DNA of 64,000 nucleotides from JAABTH01 sp964390725. GTDB lineage: Bacteria; Bacillota; Dethiobacteria; DTU022. A program made the translations under genes and the position numbers. The notes under the pieces were generated by a model. It saw only the letters and a program-made list of their open reading frames with translations, did no database searches and was not told the origin of the DNA. Positions 35,906-44,786 of the stretch are shown here, piece by piece. Each line of letters begins with the position of its first letter. Position 1 is the stretch's first letter. The DNA is taken from positions 62,001 through 126,000 of the forward strand of contig CAYMIW010000002.1 in NCBI GenBank assembly GCA_964390725.1, read 5' to 3'.

Positions 35906-38900
35906 GTGAGTGATTATCTTTTGCCGGAAAAAATAAGGCGTATCTATGTTGAAAAAAGAGCAAGTTACAATTTGGAGAGTGTTTCTTTAACCCGGGAATT
36001 AATCGAGTATCTGGGAATAAACAGTTTAAAGCAGGTTAGAATTCTTAATTGTTATGATACTTCAGGATTATCCGATCAGGAATATGATCGGGTGAAAAAG
36101 GGGATACTATATGAGCCGCCTCTTGACCTGGTATACGATGAATTACCGGAACACGGCTCGGCAGACCGCTTATTCGCCGTCGAATATCTGCCCGGTCAGT
36201 ATGATATAAGGGCTGATTTCGCCGCCCAGTGCGCCCAGATTATAACAGCCAGGGAAAGGCCTGCTGTGCGTTGGACCAAGGTTTTCATTATCAAAGGGCA
36301 AGTTTCGGAAGAAGAGCTTGTTAAAATTAAGCAGTATTGCATCAATTCTGTAGAATGCCGGGAAGCTTCCCTGGAACGACCAAAAAGCTTGACCATGAGA
36401 GCTGCACGTCCGGGTAAAATAGAAAAGTTAAACGGTTTCTGCCTGAGTGCAAAAAAGGATCTGCTGCAGTGGCAGAATAAGCTGGGCCTGGCGATGGATA
36501 TCCATAATTTAAGCTATTGCCGCGATTATTTTCGGGAGGCAGAAAAAAGAGATCCTACCGTTACAGAAATAAAAGTACTCGATACTTACTGGTCCGATCA
36601 CTGTCGTCACAGTACTTTTCAAACGATAATCAACGAGGTGAAAATCGACGAGGGACAGTTTACTGAACCGATTAGAACAGCATACCATGATTACCTGGAC
36701 GCCCGTGATTATGTTTATAAAAATACCGGAAGTTTGTCAGATAAATGTCTGATGGACCTGGCTACTTTATATATGAAAATAATGAAGAAGAATGGCCGGC
36801 TTGACGATTTGGAAGAGTCGGAAGAGATTAATGCAGCCAGTTTATTGGCTGAAATATATGTAGATGGTAAACCAGAAGAATGGCTGATAATGTTTAAAAA
36901 CGAGACTCACAACCACCCGACCGAAATAGAGCCTTTTGGTGGTGCTGCAACCTGTCTCGGCGGGTGCATCAGGGATCCTCTTTCCGGGCGTTCTTATGCT
37001 TACCAGGCAATGCGGATTACCGGTAGCGGTGATCCGCGGGCAAGTGTGGCTGAAACCCTGCCCGGTAAATTGCCCCAACGTAAGATCACTACCGAAGCAG
37101 CCAGTGGCTTCAGTTCTTATGGAAACCAGATCGGAATAGCTACCGGGTATGTTGAAGAGCTATATCATGAAAAGTATATTGCCAAAAGGATGGAAATTGG
37201 TTTCGTCATCGGCGCTGCACCGCGGGAAAATGTGTGCAGGTTAAGTCCGGTAGAGGGCGATATAATTTTACTTGTTGGAGGTAAAACTGGACGCGACGGT
37301 TGTGGGGGTGCAACGGGTTCTTCCCGGCCCCACACTGAAGAGGCGATAGAAAAGCATGGCACCGAGGTGCAAAAGGGAAATGCTCCTGAAGAAAGAAAAC
37401 TCCAGCGACTCTTTCGTAACCCAAAAGTGGCAAAACTGATCAAGAAAGCAAATGATTTCGGAGCCGGAGGTGTATCTGTTGCAGTAGGGGAGTTGGCTCC
37501 CGGGTTAGACATAAACCTTGATGTTGTTCCTCAAAAATATGCCGGGCTTGACGGCACAGAGTTGGCTATTTCCGAGTCTCAGGAACGTATGGCAGTGGTG
37601 GTTGCCCCGGCCGATGTTGATGTTTTTATTGAAATGGCTGAAGCAGAAAATCTGGAATGTACGCCTATTGCCCGGGTTAGCGCAGTAAACCGGCTTAAAA
37701 TGAGCTGGCGGGGAGAAATTATCGTTGATTTGGAACGAACCTTTTTAGACAGCGGGGGTACAAGGATGGATGCTGCTATTGAAGTGTCTTCTCCTGCTGA
37801 GGAAGAAAATTATTTAAATAAAGTGCTACCGGCCGTTGCTGAAAAACTGCCGGATCTTAAAAAAGCCTGGTTGGCTAACCTTCGAAGTTTAAATGTTTGC
37901 AGCCAGAGAGGCTTGATCGAAATGTTTGACAGCACGGTTGGAGCGGGATCTGTATTGATGCCCCTGGGTGGAAAGTATCAGGACACCCCGATTGAGGGAA
38001 TGGCTGCCAGGATACCACTGCTCAGGGGGGAAACTGATACGACTACCCTGGTAACATATGGTTTTGATCCGGCTCTGGCAGAATGGAATCCATTCCTTGG
38101 AGCTTTGTATGCGGTAATTGAAGCTGTCGCTAAGAATGTGGCCATGGGCGGGGATTACCGCAAAATAAGGCTGGCCCTCCAGGAGTACTTTGCCAGACCC
38201 GGCGAAGATCCATGTCGTTGGGGTAAGCCCTTTGCTGCATTACTTGGTGCTTTCACAGCCCAGAAGAATCTTGGTATACCTGCAGTAGGCGGGAAAGACA
38301 GTATGTCCGGTTCTTTCAACGATTTAGATATTCCGCCGACGGTGGTTGCTTTTGCCGTAGAAATAATAGCAGACGGCAAGGTAATATCAGCTGAGTTTAA
38401 AAACAGTAGCAATATTGTCGTTATCCTTGATGCTCCAACTGGGGCAAATGGGATGCCAGAATTTAACATTCTGAAAAATTACTTTTCCAGGGTACATAAA
38501 TTAACTCGTTCCGGGGTGGTTGCGGCTGCCCATACTGTTACCAGGGGGGGCGTGGCAGCGGCAATCAGTAAAATGTGTTTTGGCAACAGGATAGGCTTTA
38601 AGTTCGCATCGTCGTCTGAACGATTAGAAGAGCTGTTTATACCTCATTACGGTTCAATTATCCTGGAAATTAAAAAAGAAGCCGATCTGAAAAAGATTTT
38701 CGACAAGGTTAATTTCCGGTTGCTGGGGGAGACAACCGGGGAAGAGACAATTGTTTTTGATGAAATGTCTATAACCCTTGAAGAAGCAGTACAAAGCTGG
38801 AAGCAAACGCTGGAGCCGGTATTCCCCTCTGTTGCAAAGACAGCTGTCCCCGCTGGGTGCAGCGAGTTAAATAATAAGATTAACCACCAGGTAAAGTCTT

Positions 38901-39721
38901 CTAGGGGGCCTGCAGGGCTGACCAGCCCAAGAGTGTTTATGCCTGTATTCCCCGGTACCAATTGCGAATATGAGACAGAAAAGGCTTTTGTTAAAGCCGG
39001 GGCCTCAGTGGACATGTTTGTTTTCAGAAACCTTACTCCGACTATGGTTTCTGAATCAATGGCAGAGATGGCTCGCAGGATAAGCGATGCCCAGATGATA
39101 GTCATCCCCGGCGGTTTTAGCGCCGGGGATGAGCCCGACGGCACGGCAAAATTTATAACTGCAGTATTCAGCAATCCCTATATTCAGGAAGCGGTTAATA
39201 CTTTACTGAAAAAAAGGGACGGCCTGGTCTTAGGTATTTGCAACGGATTTCAGGCCCTGATAAAAATGGGATTACTTCCTTACGGGGAGTTTAAACCCCA
39301 GGACAGTGATTCGCCTACTCTCAGTTTTAACCGTCTCGAACGACACATCTCCCGTATTGTAAATACCAGAATAACTTCTGTTATTTCTCCCTGGCTTGCT
39401 TTTGTCAAGCCGGGAGACATACATTCGGTTATTATTTCTCACGGGGAAGGATGTTTTACAGCCAGCAGTAATGATATGGAAATGCTTTTTCAAAATGGTC
39501 AGGTAGCAAGCCAGTATGTAGATTTTAACGGATTGCCCACATATGATTCAATTCACAATCCTAATGGATCTTATGGTTCAGTAGAAGGGTTATCAAGCCC
39601 CTGTGGCCGGATTTTTGGAAAAATGGGACACCCTGAAAGAGGGATCAACGGCCTTTCGATAAACATCCCTGGCATAAAAGAACAACATATTTTTAAAGCA
39701 GGTGTAGCCTATTTTCGCTAA
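35906..39721 (+). CDS. purL: Phosphoribosylformylglycinamidine synthase, single-chain (PurL with PurQ domain)
   Basis: 1271-residue FGAM synthase that carries the PurS-like, synthetase and glutaminase parts in one chain, as in Gammaproteobacteria and some Clostridia; Bacillus has three separate subunits. Seen: TYWSDHCRHSTF, the synthetase signature FKNETHNHPTEIEPFGGAAT, KGGKDS-type AVGGKDSMSGSF, and in the C-terminal PurQ domain IPGGFSAGDEPDG, the nucleophile in LGICNGFQAL and GHPERG near the end. The start GTG at 35906 has only a weak ribosome site (AAGG); TTG at 35921 is an alternative. The neighbouring divergent purF agrees with a purine locus. Confidence 0.95.
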   Translation: MSDYLLPEKIRRIYVEKRASYNLESVSLTRELIEYLGINSLKQVRILNCYDTSGLSDQEYDRVKKGILYEPPLDLVYDELPEHGSADRLFAVEYLPGQYDIRADFAAQCAQIITARERPAVRWTKVFIIKGQVSEEELVKIKQYCINSVECREASLERPKSLTMRAARPGKIEKLNGFCLSAKKDLLQWQNKLGLAMDIHNLSYCRDYFREAEKRDPTVTEIKVLDTYWSDHCRHSTFQTIINEVKIDEGQFTEPIRTAYHDYLDARDYVYKNTGSLSDKCLMDLATLYMKIMKKNGRLDDLEESEEINAASLLAEIYVDGKPEEWLIMFKNETHNHPTEIEPFGGAATCLGGCIRDPLSGRSYAYQAMRITGSGDPRASVAETLPGKLPQRKITTEAASGFSSYGNQIGIATGYVEELYHEKYIAKRMEIGFVIGAAPRENVCRLSPVEGDIILLVGGKTGRDGCGGATGSSRPHTEEAIEKHGTEVQKGNAPEERKLQRLFRNPKVAKLIKKANDFGAGGVSVAVGELAPGLDINLDVVPQKYAGLDGTELAISESQERMAVVVAPADVDVFIEMAEAENLECTPIARVSAVNRLKMSWRGEIIVDLERTFLDSGGTRMDAAIEVSSPAEEENYLNKVLPAVAEKLPDLKKAWLANLRSLNVCSQRGLIEMFDSTVGAGSVLMPLGGKYQDTPIEGMAARIPLLRGETDTTTLVTYGFDPALAEWNPFLGALYAVIEAVAKNVAMGGDYRKIRLALQEYFARPGEDPCRWGKPFAALLGAFTAQKNLGIPAVGGKDSMSGSFNDLDIPPTVVAFAVEIIADGKVISAEFKNSSNIVVILDAPTGANGMPEFNILKNYFSRVHKLTRSGVVAAAHTVTRGGVAAAISKMCFGNRIGFKFASSSERLEELFIPHYGSIILEIKKEADLKKIFDKVNFRLLGETTGEETIVFDEMSITLEEAVQSWKQTLEPVFPSVAKTAVPAGCSELNNKINHQVKSSRGPAGLTSPRVFMPVFPGTNCEYETEKAFVKAGASVDMFVFRNLTPTMVSESMAEMARRISDAQMIVIPGGFSAGDEPDGTAKFITAVFSNPYIQEAVNTLLKKRDGLVLGICNGFQALIKMGLLPYGEFKPQDSDSPTLSFNRLERHISRIVNTRITSVISPWLAFVKPGDIHSVIISHGEGCFTASSNDMEMLFQNGQVASQYVDFNGLPTYDSIHNPNGSYGSVEGLSSPCGRIFGKMGHPERGINGLSINIPGIKEQHIFKAGVAYFR

Positions 39722-39804
39722 GAACAGTTCCGGTGTGAACCCTTTACAAAATTTACGGCTTATTGAAATTGAAGAAATATCTGAAAGGATGGTGAATATT
39801 AAAG

Positions 39805-40215
39805 ATGTTTACAAATGAAGATCAGAAAATGGCACCATCAATTGATCAGTGGCTCAAAGAGGCCAAGAGTGATCCGGCGGCAGCAAAGGTAGGAATGTTT
39901 TTAGTGCACAATGGGGTAGTTCGCCAGACCCCGAAAGCACAGGTGCGGCAGGGGTTGAATGATGGTGCAGAGGTAACCGGCATGGATTTTTCCTATGAGG
40001 CGGCAAAGGTTGAGCAGGCGATTGCAGAAACACATAATATGGACGGGGTTTATTATATCAGGGTCTGGCTTAATCGGGGCCGACTCAAGGTTGGCGACGA
40101 TATTATGTGCCTCCTGGTTGGAGGAGATATCAGGCCTAATGTAATAAATGCTCTCCAGTTCCTGGTGGAAAAAATAAAAACTGAGTGTGTTACAGAAATA
40201 GAGCATAAAGCATAA
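39805..40215 (+). CDS. MoaE-like (molybdopterin synthase large-subunit-like) protein
   Basis: 136 residues with the MoaE fold pattern: KSDPAAAKVGMFLVHNGVVR, EVTGMDFSYEAAKVEQAI, and VWLNRGRLKVGDDIMCLLVGGDIRP followed by a helix. MoaE combines with MoaD to insert sulfur into precursor Z. Two usual MoaE blocks are altered: the S-x-HR motif appears as GGDIRP, and the C-terminal K-x-x-PIWK block with catalytic lysines is replaced by IKTECVTEIEHK. It may be a divergent MoaE or a related protein with another role. GGATGG lies before the ATG. A MoaD-like gene lies at 52428 in the same window. Confidence 0.7.
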   Translation: MFTNEDQKMAPSIDQWLKEAKSDPAAAKVGMFLVHNGVVRQTPKAQVRQGLNDGAEVTGMDFSYEAAKVEQAIAETHNMDGVYYIRVWLNRGRLKVGDDIMCLLVGGDIRPNVINALQFLVEKIKTECVTEIEHKA

Positions 40216-40299
40216 TGTTTTTTATAAAGAAAAACTCTTTTATCTAATATCGCAAAGTTATATGATAATCCTGCACATACAAAATGTTGATATATTTGC

Positions 40300-40329
40300 T
40301 TGACTAAACACAATATATAGTGTTATTAT
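40300..40329 (+). promoter_or_regulatory. Promoter of the riboswitch-nrdGD transcript
   Basis: TTGACT at 40300-40305 and TATTAT at 40324-40329 are 18 bases apart. The expected start near 40336 is just before the cobalamin riboswitch. Confidence 0.6.
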
Positions 40330-40335
40330 CACTTC

Positions 40336-40515
40336 AGCTTAATAGATAAAGTTCAGGAGAAGCAGGTGAGAATCCTGCACAGAGCCGCTACGGTGTAAAG
40401 CATATGCTTTAAGTCCGGAAACCTGCTTTGTCAAAACACAAACCAACTTTCCCGTACCTGGAAAGTAGTGTTGCTGAAGAACTCTTTCTCTGCACTCTTT
40501 AAAGGGGTGCATTTT
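40336..40515 (+). ncRNA. Cobalamin riboswitch with terminator
   Basis: The aptamer core is visible in order: AGAAGCAGGTGAGAATCC, the B12-box region GAGCCGCTACGGTG, and AAGTCCGGAAACCTGC, all close to the cobalamin riboswitch consensus (GTG-x-AA-x-TC, CCGC-x-ACTG, GTCCGGATACC). A terminator-like hairpin follows (TGCACTC with GGGGTGCA, then TTTTTG) at about 40491-40516. This fits transcription stop when adenosylcobalamin is bound. The controlled genes are the B12-independent ribonucleotide reductase pair nrdG-nrdD. Confidence 0.88.
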
Positions 40516-40557
40516 TGTTAAGCCTGCTTAAGCTGGAAAAACAGGGAGACATGCGAA

Positions 40558-41322
40558 GTGTATATAGCCGGATATCATAATGTAACCCTGCTTGACTTCC
40601 CGGGTAAAGTTGCAGCCCTCTGCTTTTTCCAGGGATGCCAGTTGCGTTGCCCTTACTGCCATAACCCGAGCCTGGTTTTGCCTGGTTTGTTCAGTAAAAA
40701 AGCTGTAACTGAAAGAACTACCGAAGAATTCTTTGATTACCTGAACCGAAGAAAAGGATTACTGGACGGTGTTGTTGTGAGTGGAGGCGAACCGCTTATG
40801 CAGAATGAACTTCCGCAGTTTCTCCTGAAACTGAAAGAAGATGGTTTTGCAGTTAAGCTGGATACAAACGGGTTGCTTCCACAGCGTCTTTCGGAGCTAA
40901 TCAATTACAAACTGGTGGATCATGTTGCTCTTGATTATAAAAACTGTCTTGCGGGCTGGGCGAAAACTACCGGCGAACATGACCGACAGAAAGCGCACAA
41001 CAATTACCTGGCCTGGCAGCAGAGCCTGGAATTATTGAAAAGCTCTCCGGTAAATTATGAACTGAGAACTACTGTGGTCAAAGAACTGCACCCCCTTCAA
41101 CACCTGCACCAGATGGCTAATCATTTAAGAAAGCTTAATCTCAAACCCCATACACCATGGTTTCTGCAAAGGTATAATAATATATCTCCAGTGTTGGAAG
41201 ATTTTGTGCAGACTCCTTTAAAAAAGATTTCACTGACTGCATATTCGCCGGATGAGATGATTTCATTGGCTAACTATATAAATTCCGGGACAACAGAAGT
41301 CCGGTTAAGAAATGTCAGTTAA
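40558..41322 (+). CDS. nrdG: Anaerobic ribonucleotide reductase activating enzyme
   Basis: 254-residue radical SAM protein that installs the glycyl radical on NrdD. The CxxxCxxC cluster motif is CQLRCPYCHN near residues 28-35, with LLDFPGKVAALCFFQGC before it, the SAM-binding VVSGGEPLM, and later LDTNGLLP. This is the longer NrdG2-type activase. The GTG start follows AGGGAGAC. It is the first gene behind the cobalamin riboswitch and is followed by nrdD after 26 bases. Confidence 0.93.
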   Translation: MYIAGYHNVTLLDFPGKVAALCFFQGCQLRCPYCHNPSLVLPGLFSKKAVTERTTEEFFDYLNRRKGLLDGVVVSGGEPLMQNELPQFLLKLKEDGFAVKLDTNGLLPQRLSELINYKLVDHVALDYKNCLAGWAKTTGEHDRQKAHNNYLAWQQSLELLKSSPVNYELRTTVVKELHPLQHLHQMANHLRKLNLKPHTPWFLQRYNNISPVLEDFVQTPLKKISLTAYSPDEMISLANYINSGTTEVRLRNVS

Positions 41323-41348
41323 AGGTTTGACTAAAGGGAGGTAGGAAA

Positions 41349-43439
41349 GTGCAATATACTGTTGAAAAAAGAGACAGCCACACAGTTCCTTTTGATCTGC
41401 AGAAAATTCGTAACGCCATGCAGAAAGCTTTTGATGCACAGCACACCAGCATTGACGATTCATCAATGGAGCTGCTGACCCTGCGGGTTGTGGCAGAGTT
41501 TGAGCCTGATGTCAGGGACGGATTAATTTCTGTTGAGAGAATCCAGGATGCAGTAGAAGTGGTTTTAATTCAAGCCGGATACACCAGGGTGGCCAGGGCT
41601 TATATTTTATACAGAAAACAGCATGAAAAAGCGCGTAATGCAGTTAACACTTTACTGGATTACAGTAAAGTTGTTAATGATTATGTTAAAGTAGAAGACT
41701 GGCGTGTAAAGGAAAACTCTACGGTTACCTATTCTGTGGGTGGTCTTATTCTTTCCAACAGCGGGGCCATTACTGCCAACTACTGGCTTTCAGAAATTTA
41801 TGATGAAGAGGTAGCCGGGGCTCACCGTAACGGTGATCTGCATATTCACGACCTTTCCATGTTGACCGGATACTGTGCCGGGTGGTCATTACGCCAGTTA
41901 ATACATGAAGGGCTGGGGGGCGTAGCAGGAAAAATTACTTCTGCGCCGGCAAAACATCTGGCCACTCTCTGTAACCAGATGGTAAATTTCCTGGGGATTA
42001 TGCAAAACGAGTGGGCCGGTGCCCAGGCTTTCAGTTCTTTTGACACTTACCTCGCTCCATTCATCCGTTCAGATCAGCTTGAATTTGATCAGGTAAAAAA
42101 GTGTATTGAATCATTCATTTACGGGGTTAATACACCCAGCCGCTGGGGAACGCAGGCTCCGTTTTCTAATATAACCATCGATTGGATAGTTCCGCCTGAT
42201 CTGAAAGATGAGCCGGCTATCATAGGTGGCGAACTGATGGATTTTACCTACGGTGATTGTCAGGCGGAAATGGATATGATTAACAGGGCTTTTCTAGAAT
42301 TAATGATCGAGGGCGATGCTGAGGGCCGGGGATTCCAGTACCCTATTCCCACTTATTCAATTACCGATAAATTTGATTGGGCGGAAACTGAAAATAACCG
42401 CCTGCTTTTCGAAATGACAGCAAAATACGGAACTCCTTATTTTTCAAACTATGTTAACAGCGATATGCAGCCTTCCGATGTGCGCAGTATGTGCTGCCGC
42501 CTCCGTCTCGACCTGCGGGAACTGCGGAAAAAAAGCGGTGGCTATTTTGGCAGCGGCGAAAGTACCGGTTCAATTGGTGTGGTAACCGTGAACCTGCCCA
42601 GGATTGCTTACCTGTCTGATTCGAAAGAAGAATTCTACAGGCGTCTTGATCATATGATGGTTATAGCCGCGCGATCGCTGAAAACGAAACGGCAGGTTGT
42701 AAACCGTTTGCTGGAAGCCGGTTTATACTTATATACCAAGCGGTACCTGGGATTTTTTAAAAACCATTTTTCAACTATCGGTTTAATAGGGATGAATGAA
42801 GCCTGCCTGAATGCAAAATGGTTGCGTTCTGACTTGTCCCGGCCTGAATCTCAGCAGTTTGCCGGAGAAGTACTTTCTCATATGCGTGAAAGGCTGGTCG
42901 TTTTTCAAGAGCAGTATGGTGATTTATATAACCTTGAAGCAACCCCGGCTGAATCAACATCATTCCGTCTGGCTAAACACGATTTAGAACGTTACCCGGG
43001 CCTGATTACTGCCGGTGCAGACGGAGAGGCTCCTTATTATACCAACAGCTCACACCTGCCCGTTGACTTCTCAGAAGACTTATTCGCAGCCCTGGAGATT
43101 CAGGAACCGCTGCAAAAACTCTATACAAGCGGAACAGTCTTCCATGTATTTCTCGGGGAAAGAATGCCTGATTGGAAATCTACAGCAAATCTTGTTCGAA
43201 AAATTGCCGACAACTATGCAATACCTTACTATACCCTTAGCCCAACTTATTCAATTTGTCGAAATCACGGTTACCTGAGTGGTAAGGTGGATAACTGCCC
43301 GCATTGCCACGAACCGGTGGAAACTTATAGCCGGATCACCGGGTACTACCGCCCGGTTGGAAACTGGAATGAGGGTAAGGTACAGGAATTCTCTGAACGG
43401 ACAGAATACCGGGTTCAGATGGTTACTACCGGAACCTGA
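41349..43439 (+). CDS. nrdD: Anaerobic (class III) ribonucleoside-triphosphate reductase
   Basis: 696-residue glycyl-radical enzyme that makes dNTPs without oxygen or cobalamin. An ATP-cone starts the chain (VEKRDSHTVPFDLQKIRNAM). The catalytic body contains NGDLHIHDLSMLTGYCAGWS and the QTPFSN-like block TQAPFSNITIDW. The C-terminus has the zinc site CRNHG...NCPHC and the glycyl-radical segment SRITGYYRPVGNWNEGK. The GTG start follows GGGAGG. Its leader riboswitch implies shutdown when cobalamin is plentiful. Confidence 0.96.
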   Translation: MQYTVEKRDSHTVPFDLQKIRNAMQKAFDAQHTSIDDSSMELLTLRVVAEFEPDVRDGLISVERIQDAVEVVLIQAGYTRVARAYILYRKQHEKARNAVNTLLDYSKVVNDYVKVEDWRVKENSTVTYSVGGLILSNSGAITANYWLSEIYDEEVAGAHRNGDLHIHDLSMLTGYCAGWSLRQLIHEGLGGVAGKITSAPAKHLATLCNQMVNFLGIMQNEWAGAQAFSSFDTYLAPFIRSDQLEFDQVKKCIESFIYGVNTPSRWGTQAPFSNITIDWIVPPDLKDEPAIIGGELMDFTYGDCQAEMDMINRAFLELMIEGDAEGRGFQYPIPTYSITDKFDWAETENNRLLFEMTAKYGTPYFSNYVNSDMQPSDVRSMCCRLRLDLRELRKKSGGYFGSGESTGSIGVVTVNLPRIAYLSDSKEEFYRRLDHMMVIAARSLKTKRQVVNRLLEAGLYLYTKRYLGFFKNHFSTIGLIGMNEACLNAKWLRSDLSRPESQQFAGEVLSHMRERLVVFQEQYGDLYNLEATPAESTSFRLAKHDLERYPGLITAGADGEAPYYTNSSHLPVDFSEDLFAALEIQEPLQKLYTSGTVFHVFLGERMPDWKSTANLVRKIADNYAIPYYTLSPTYSICRNHGYLSGKVDNCPHCHEPVETYSRITGYYRPVGNWNEGKVQEFSERTEYRVQMVTTGT

Positions 43440-43444
43440 TGGTT

Positions 43445-43477
43445 GCAAGGGAGATCATGATTACTCTCCGGCCTTGC
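43445..43477 (+). terminator. Hairpin terminator after nrdD
   Basis: GCAAGG pairs with CCTTGC, with an inner GAGA/TCTC extension, six bases after the nrdD stop; TTAGATTTTCT follows. Confidence 0.5.
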
Positions 43478-43682
43478 TTAGATTTTCTGAGTACATTTAC
43501 ACAATGATTTGTATATCAAGAAATAAAAAAATTATGGTGTGTTACAATAAACAGGAAGGATTTGTTTTATTGATGTTGAATAAAACATTCCTGTGAGGAT
43601 TTATTTCGGACTATTTTTCTAAAATTTATATATTACCTTCGATCTGTTTTTTCTAAAGCTTCTTTCAGAGCTATGATGAACA

Positions 43683-43791
43683 GACGTTAGGGTACAGCTG
43701 GAAACGGCTGTGCCTCCCATTGTGGAAAGAGGGTAGGGTAGTTTAGTGCTGTTACCTATCGCGTTTTTCCAATGGAAAAACGCTTTTTTTT
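43683..43791 (+). ncRNA. Candidate riboswitch, copy A, upstream of the methyltransferase-importer operon
   Basis: A leader RNA that I do not recognise. P1 pairs CGTTAGG (43685-43691) with CCTATCG (43755-43761). Inside it, hairpin P2 is ACAGC/GCTGT around the loop TGGAAACG (43694-43711), and P3 pairs TGCCT with GGGTA around CCC-N4-TGG and an AAAGA bulge. An intrinsic terminator follows directly: GCGTTTTTCC-AAT-GGAAAAACGC and eight T. The same core, with compensatory changes, is found in copy B (48992-49093, minus strand) before a MOT1-type transporter gene. The terminator layout and position fit a transcriptional off-switch for uptake genes. Confidence 0.72.
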
Positions 43792-43876
43792 ATCCATTTT
43801 ATGCGGAAAGGAAATGAATATATATGTGTTGTGGCGATGGAAAGGTTATAAAGTTAATGAAGGGAGGTGTCTGTAG

Positions 43877-44731
43877 GTGTGTGATTTAAATGTAAAAGCC
43901 CCCTTGATAAATTGGTCGGAGTTGCATAAACTAAGCCAGCCCAAACCTCCCAAAAGAGATCCGGAAGATGCTAATATGTGGGATGATGCTGCTTATATGT
44001 ATTTCAAAATGGCAGCTATGGAGCGTGAGTATACTGGAGCCCAGTTGAACTCTTTCAATGTAACACCTGAAGATACAGTTCTTGATGTCGGCTGTGGTCC
44101 GGGCCGGATTGCAGTGCCCATGGCCCGAAGAAGTAAAAACGTGACAGCGGTTGATAGTTCTGAAAAAATGCTGCTCTATTGTGATATAAATGCCCAGGAA
44201 GCAGGATTAACCAACTTAAAGACCAGGCTTCTCGACTGGCGGACAGCAGAACCGGAAGTGACCCTGGAAAAGCATGATATTGTCATCGCTTCGCGTTCAA
44301 TAGGCATGCAGGACATTGAGAAATTAACCTCTTTTGCCCGCAAGTACGCAGTTATGATCGCCTGGGCTAATTCACCCTGTATACCGAATATCCTCGGTGA
44401 CCTTTTCAGGGGGACATCGTCTTTTAATGAAATGCATAATCCCCGCCCTTTGGATCGTCGTTTGGGTTATAACGTTTTTTTCAATATGGTTTATGATTTG
44501 GGTTATGACCCAAATATAAAAATTGTTACGGATGGTTTTACCAAGGACTATGCTGATTATGAAGAAGCATACGCTGATTTAGCCTTGCTTGGCAATATCG
44601 AAGCAAATGAAATGGATATTTTCTGTAGTAACTGTGACAAGTGGTTAAGCAAAAATGATAAAGAGGGTATTACTTTCAGAAGAGAAACGAAATCATTTGT
44701 TCTCTGGTGGTCTCCTGAAAAAAGAAAGTAG
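43877..44731 (+). CDS. Class I SAM-dependent methyltransferase in an importer operon
   Basis: 284-residue protein with a typical SAM-binding core: VLDVGCGPGRIAVPMARR (motif I, near residues 69-86) and VTAVDSSEKML, then LLDWR and HDIVIASRSIGM. The N-terminal 60 residues and the C-terminal 100 residues are less conserved and include a Cys pair (CSNC). The GTG start follows GGGAGG. It is the first gene after leader RNA A and precedes a FecBCD-type ABC importer by 55 bases. The substrate is unknown; methylation of a chelator or cofactor brought in by the importer is only a guess. Confidence 0.82.
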   Translation: MCDLNVKAPLINWSELHKLSQPKPPKRDPEDANMWDDAAYMYFKMAAMEREYTGAQLNSFNVTPEDTVLDVGCGPGRIAVPMARRSKNVTAVDSSEKMLLYCDINAQEAGLTNLKTRLLDWRTAEPEVTLEKHDIVIASRSIGMQDIEKLTSFARKYAVMIAWANSPCIPNILGDLFRGTSSFNEMHNPRPLDRRLGYNVFFNMVYDLGYDPNIKIVTDGFTKDYADYEEAYADLALLGNIEANEMDIFCSNCDKWLSKNDKEGITFRRETKSFVLWWSPEKRK

Positions 44732-44786
44732 TTGAATGAGGTCTGTGTAAGATTGATTTATATCACATGATTTTGGAGGAATAACA

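Noticed and set aside
43683..43791. Leader RNA A as a c-di-GMP (GEMM-I) or cobalamin riboswitch.
   Set aside because: A GGTAGG...TTACC-like stretch resembles the 3' part of GEMM, but the GEMM core (CAGGGCAAACC, GGGACGCAAAGC) and the B12 box are absent.
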